From contig BJHC01000048.1 in the NCBI GenBank assembly GCA_014191535.1, positions 1 to 8,398 on the forward strand: DNA of 8,398 nucleotides. The letters run 5' to 3'. Origin of the DNA: Cyanobium sp. (GTDB lineage Bacteria > Cyanobacteriota > Cyanobacteriia > PCC-6307 > Cyanobiaceae). Under the pieces are notes generated by a model. That model had not been told where the DNA came from, did not search any database, and saw nothing but the letters and a program-made list of their open reading frames with translations. Shown here piece by piece: positions 5,103-8,398 of the stretch (its first letter is position 1; every line of letters starts with the position of its first letter). The translations under genes and the position numbers were made by a program.

Positions 5103-8100
5103 TGGGCCAGCCGCCGATACAGCTCCCAGCGCTGCTGCAGCTCCGCCTCCGCCTCCAGGGCCAGGCTCTGGGCCCGCGCCGGATCGCTGCTGTGCAGCTG
5201 GCGGAAGCGGAGTTCCGTGGCCATCGCCTCCGCCAGGGGCAGTTGCGGGCTGCGGCTATCGAGCACCAGCGCCGACAACCCCTGGGCGCGGCGGCGGGGG
5301 TCGTGGCGATACAGCAACCAGCGCCCGGAGGCCACCGCCCGCTGCTGCTGCTGCATACCCAGACCCATGTCGATGCCATGGGCGATGCAGTGGGAGTAGG
5401 CCAGGATCAGCGAGGGGCCGGGGTACGACTCCGCCTCCAGGAAGCAGCGCAGGGTGTGCTCATCGCGGGCCCCCATCGCCACGCTGGCCACGTAGACGTG
5501 GCCGTAGGTCATCGCCATCAGCCCCAGATCTTTCTTGGCGGTGGCTTTGCCGCCGCTGGCGAATGGGGTCACCGCCCCCTTGGGGGTGGCCTTGGAGCGC
5601 TGGCCGCCGGTGTTCGAATACACCTCGGTGTCGAGCACCAGCACGTTGACGTCGTCCTGACCCGCCAGCACATGGTCGAGGCCGCCGAAGCCGATGTCGT
5701 AGGCCCAGCCATCGCCGCCCACGATCCAGACACTGCGCTTCACCAGGTCATCCGCCAGCTCCAGCAACTCCCGGGCGGCGGGCGTGTCCTGGGCCGTGAG
5801 CAACGGCTTCAGCTCCGCCACCCGCAGCCGCTGCTCGTGGATGCCGGGCTCATCCCCCTGCTGGGCCTGCAGCAGGCCATCCAGCAGGGCCGGCGGTAGC
5901 TGCTCCGCCATCCCCCGCAGCAGCTGCTCGGCGCGGCGGTGCCGTTGATCCAGGCCAAGGCGAAAGCCCAGGCCGAATTCGGCGTTGGTTTCAAACAGCG
6001 GATTGCTCCAGGCCGGGCCGCGGCCGTTGGCATCCGTGCACCAGGGGGTGGTGGGCAGGTTGCCGCCATAGATCGAGGAGCAGCCGGTGGCGTTGGCGAT
6101 CAGCAGCCGATCGCCAAACAACTGGCTCAGCACTTTCAGGTAGGGGGTTTCGCCGCAGCCGGCGCAGGCCCCGGGGAACTCAAACAGGGGGCGTTGCAGC
6201 TGCTGGTGTTGGATCCGGTGCGGGTTGAGGCGGCTGCGCTCCACCTCCGGCAGCTGCAGGAAGAAGGCCCAGTGCTCGCGGCTTTGCTCCCGCAGCGGGC
6301 GCTGGGGCGCCATGTTCAGGGCCTTGCGCTCGGGGGTGTCGCGGTCGCGGGCGGGGCACACCTCCACGCACAGGCGGCAACCGGTGCAGTCCTCCGCGGA
6401 CACCTGGATGGTGAAGTGCTCCCCCGCAAAGGCCCGCTCGCGGGCGGCCGTGTGGCGGAAGCCCTGCGGTGCCCCCTGCAGCGCCTGCGGCGGCGCCAGC
6501 TTGGCGCGGATCACCGCATGGGGACACACCAGCACGCACTTGCCGCACTGCACGCACAGATCCGGCTCCCACACGGGCACCTGCTCGGCCGTGTTGCGCT
6601 TCTCCCATTGGCTGGTGGCGGTGGGAAAGCTGCCGTCGCAGGGCAGCGCGCTCACCGGCAGGGCGTCGCCGCGGTGCTGCAACTGGAGCTCCAGCAGCTC
6701 CCGGCAGGCGGCCGGTGCCTCCGCCAATGCCCCCGGTAGCGGTTGCTCCGCCAACGGCTCCTCGGCGGAGACAACCCAGGGGGCGGGGCCGATGGGCAGC
6801 GGCTGCAGGGCCGCCGGTGCCGCCTCCAGGGCCGCCAGGTTGGCCGCTACCACCGCGGGCCCCTTGCTGGCGTAGCTGCGTTGGATCGACTGGCGCAGGG
6901 CCGCCATCGCCTGCTCCATCGGCAAGAGCTCGGTCACAGCGAAGAAACAGGCCTGCATCACCGTGTTGATCCGCCCCCCGAGGCCATGGACCTGGGCGAT
7001 GGCGGCGGCATCCACGCCGAACAACCGCAGCCGTTTGCGGTGGATCTGCTGCCGCACCCGCAGGGGCATGTGCTCCCAGGCGTGCTGTGGCGGCCAGGGG
7101 TTGTTGAGCAGCACCACCGCCTCGGGGCAGGCCAGCTCCAGCAGATCCAGGCGCTCCAGCAGGTCCCAGTGGTGGCAGGCGAGCACCTGGGCCTGGCGGA
7201 TCAGCGAGCTGTTCCGGATCGGCTCCGGGCTGAAGCGCAGGTGGGACACGGTGACCGTGCCCGCCTTGTTGGAGTCGTAGACGAAGCTCCCCTGGCCCTG
7301 CAGCCCGGAGGCCTCCCCAACGATTTCCAGGGTGTGTTTGCTGGCGCCCACCGTGCCGTCGGAGCCGCGGCCTACGAACACCACCCGCAGGGTCTGGGGT
7401 GATTCCAACTCCCACGCGTCGTCCACCGTCAGGGAGTGGTGGGTGAGGTCGTCCTCGATCCCCACGGTGAAGTGGTTGCGCGGTGTGGGCTGGGCGAGGT
7501 TGTCGAACACCGCCTTCACCATCGCCGGTGTGAACTCCTTGGAGGCCAGCCCGTAGCGGCCGCCGATCACCGCGGGCTTGTGGGGCTGCGGCCAGTGCTC
7601 GTGGATGGCGGCGATCACATCCAGCAGCAGCGGTTCCCCCTGGCTGCCGGGCTCCTTGCAGCGATCCAGCACCGCCAGGCGGCGGGTGCTGGCGGGTAGG
7701 GCCGCCACCAGGGCCTGGGCCGCCAGGGGCCGGAACAGCCGCACCGTGAGCACTCCCACGGGCTCCCCGGCGGCGATCAGGGCATCGGCCGTGAGGCCGG
7801 CGGTGCTGGCGCCGCTGCCCATCAGCACCAGCACCCGCTCCGCCTGCGGGTGCCCGTGGTAGTCGAACAGGTGGTATTGGCGACCGGTGAGCGCGGCGAA
7901 CTGATCCATCGCCGCCTGCACCCGTGCGGGCATGGCGTCGGTGTAGGGATTCACCGCTTCGCGGGCCTGAAAGGCCACATCCGGGTTCTGGCTGGTGCCG
8001 CGCAGCATCGGCCGGTCGGGGCTCAGGCCCCGCTGGCGGTGGGCGGCGATCAGCGCCTCCGGCACCAGCGCCTGCAGCACGGCGTCGCTGATCAGCTCCA

Positions 8101-8398
8101 CCCGCTGGAGTTCGTGGGAGGTGCGAAAGCCATCCATGGCATGCAGCAAGGGCACCCGCCCCGCCAAGGTGGCGGCCATGGCGATGGCGGCACAGTCGCC
8201 CGCCTCCTGCACCGTGGCGGAGCAGAGCAGGCCGCAGCCGGTGCCGCGGGCCGCCATCACATCGCTGTGGTCGCCAAAGATCGACAACGCCGAGGTGGCC
8301 AGGGCCCGGGAGGCCACGTGGATCACCGCCGCATTTAGTTCTCCGGCCATCTTGTAGAGGCTTGGCCGCATCAGCCGCAGCCCCTTGGATGCCGTGAC
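5099..8398 (-). CDS. nifJ: Pyruvate:ferredoxin (flavodoxin) oxidoreductase, 5' end outside window
   Basis: Oxidises pyruvate with CoA to acetyl-CoA and CO2, passing two electrons to ferredoxin or flavodoxin; cytoplasmic, thiamine diphosphate and iron-sulfur enzyme. 1099 residues are visible. Full proteins have about 1180-1200, so roughly the first 90 residues lie beyond the right edge. The frame is open to base 8398 and reads TASKGLRLM just before the ATG at 8371, matching the family's internal TASxGLxLM, so that ATG is not the start. Numbered from the first visible residue: GDHSDVMAARGTGCG and DGFRTSHE in the thiamine pyrimidine and domain I region (within 42-96); the gamma domain, with GRGSDGTVGASK (343-354); two [4Fe-4S] ferredoxin motifs (CVQCGKCVLVCP with Cys615, 618, 621, 625; CTGCRLCVEVCP with Cys671, 674, 677, 681); the thiamine domain with Cys745, 748, 773 and 1004 for the proximal cluster; and GGDGWAYDIG (895-904). 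All cluster Cys are present and no frameshift is seen. Its TGA overlaps the hypD ATG. Confidence 0.97.
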   Translation of the reverse strand, partial: VTASKGLRLMRPSLYKMAGELNAAVIHVASRALATSALSIFGDHSDVMAARGTGCGLLCSATVQEAGDCAAIAMAATLAGRVPLLHAMDGFRTSHELQRVELISDAVLQALVPEALIAAHRQRGLSPDRPMLRGTSQNPDVAFQAREAVNPYTDAMPARVQAAMDQFAALTGRQYHLFDYHGHPQAERVLVLMGSGASTAGLTADALIAAGEPVGVLTVRLFRPLAAQALVAALPASTRRLAVLDRCKEPGSQGEPLLLDVIAAIHEHWPQPHKPAVIGGRYGLASKEFTPAMVKAVFDNLAQPTPRNHFTVGIEDDLTHHSLTVDDAWELESPQTLRVVFVGRGSDGTVGASKHTLEIVGEASGLQGQGSFVYDSNKAGTVTVSHLRFSPEPIRNSSLIRQAQVLACHHWDLLERLDLLELACPEAVVLLNNPWPPQHAWEHMPLRVRQQIHRKRLRLFGVDAAAIAQVHGLGGRINTVMQACFFAVTELLPMEQAMAALRQSIQRSYASKGPAVVAANLAALEAAPAALQPLPIGPAPWVVSAEEPLAEQPLPGALAEAPAACRELLELQLQHRGDALPVSALPCDGSFPTATSQWEKRNTAEQVPVWEPDLCVQCGKCVLVCPHAVIRAKLAPPQALQGAPQGFRHTAARERAFAGEHFTIQVSAEDCTGCRLCVEVCPARDRDTPERKALNMAPQRPLREQSREHWAFFLQLPEVERSRLNPHRIQHQQLQRPLFEFPGACAGCGETPYLKVLSQLFGDRLLIANATGCSSIYGGNLPTTPWCTDANGRGPAWSNPLFETNAEFGLGFRLGLDQRHRRAEQLLRGMAEQLPPALLDGLLQAQQGDEPGIHEQRLRVAELKPLLTAQDTPAARELLELADDLVKRSVWIVGGDGWAYDIGFGGLDHVLAGQDDVNVLVLDTEVYSNTGGQRSKATPKGAVTPFASGGKATAKKDLGLMAMTYGHVYVASVAMGARDEHTLRCFLEAESYPGPSLILAYSHCIAHGIDMGLGMQQQQRAVASGRWLLYRHDPRRRAQGLSALVLDSRSPQLPLAEAMATELRFRQLHSSDPARAQSLALEAEAELQQRWELYRRLAQ

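Noticed and set aside
3261..5399. 712-residue open frame on the plus strand opposite hypE/hypD/nifJ
   Set aside because: Composition is Gln/Gly/His/Pro/Ala-rich without domains. It is a shadow of high-GC codon use in the strongly supported minus-strand genes.
6180..7415. 411-residue minus-strand frame inside nifJ
   Set aside because: Out of frame with NifJ, low-complexity Gly/Ala/Arg/Pro, while the NifJ frame has all cluster and thiamine motifs through this region.
8371..8398. ATG at 8371 as the start of nifJ
   Set aside because: The frame continues upstream with TASKGLRL, which matches conserved internal NifJ sequence, and the protein would lack the N-terminal part of the thiamine domain.

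Overview
The window is very GC-rich and gene-dense, and looks like a unicellular cyanobacterium of the Synechococcus/Cyanobium type. This is inferred from the gene set (NifJ-type pyruvate:ferredoxin oxidoreductase with [NiFe]-hydrogenase maturation genes, a trehalose-phosphatase, small cyanobacterial-looking hypothetical proteins). No rRNA or other phylogenetic marker is present to prove it. There is no tRNA, IS element, CRISPR array or phage gene, and no gene-free stretch longer than 165 bases.

Left part (1-2183): the 3' end of a trehalose-6-phosphate phosphatase gene (otsB, plus strand) runs off the left edge. It converges, with a 28-base overlap, on a small minus-strand gene for an exported protein whose tail is rich in Met and Gly. 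The 165-base divergent intergenic region (844-1008) holds a nested inverted repeat. It is followed by a two-gene plus-strand operon: a four-helix membrane protein of unknown function overlapping, by ATGA, a ZIP-family metal transporter of the LIV-1-like type.

Right part (8398-2180, minus strand): a compact operon reads nifJ (5' end off the right edge) - hypD - hypE - a fusion protein of unknown function. nifJ and hypD overlap by ATGA, hypD and hypE are 3 bases apart, and the fusion gene follows 58 bases after hypE. NifJ oxidises pyruvate to acetyl-CoA and reduces ferredoxin or flavodoxin. HypD and HypE assemble the Fe(CN)2CO part of the [NiFe]-hydrogenase active site. Their coupling suggests a fermentative or redox-balancing hydrogen module; the hydrogenase itself and hypA, B, C and F are not in the window. 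The last gene joins a HicA-like N-terminal domain to a C-terminal domain resembling the bacterial eRF1-like 'translational machinery protein' family. It is the least explained gene here and the best candidate for something new.

The two operons meet tail to tail: the ZIP gene and the fusion gene take their TAG stop codons from the same CTAG palindrome. Whether the ZIP transporter supplies metal (Ni or Fe) for hydrogenase assembly is an open, testable idea, not something the sequence shows.
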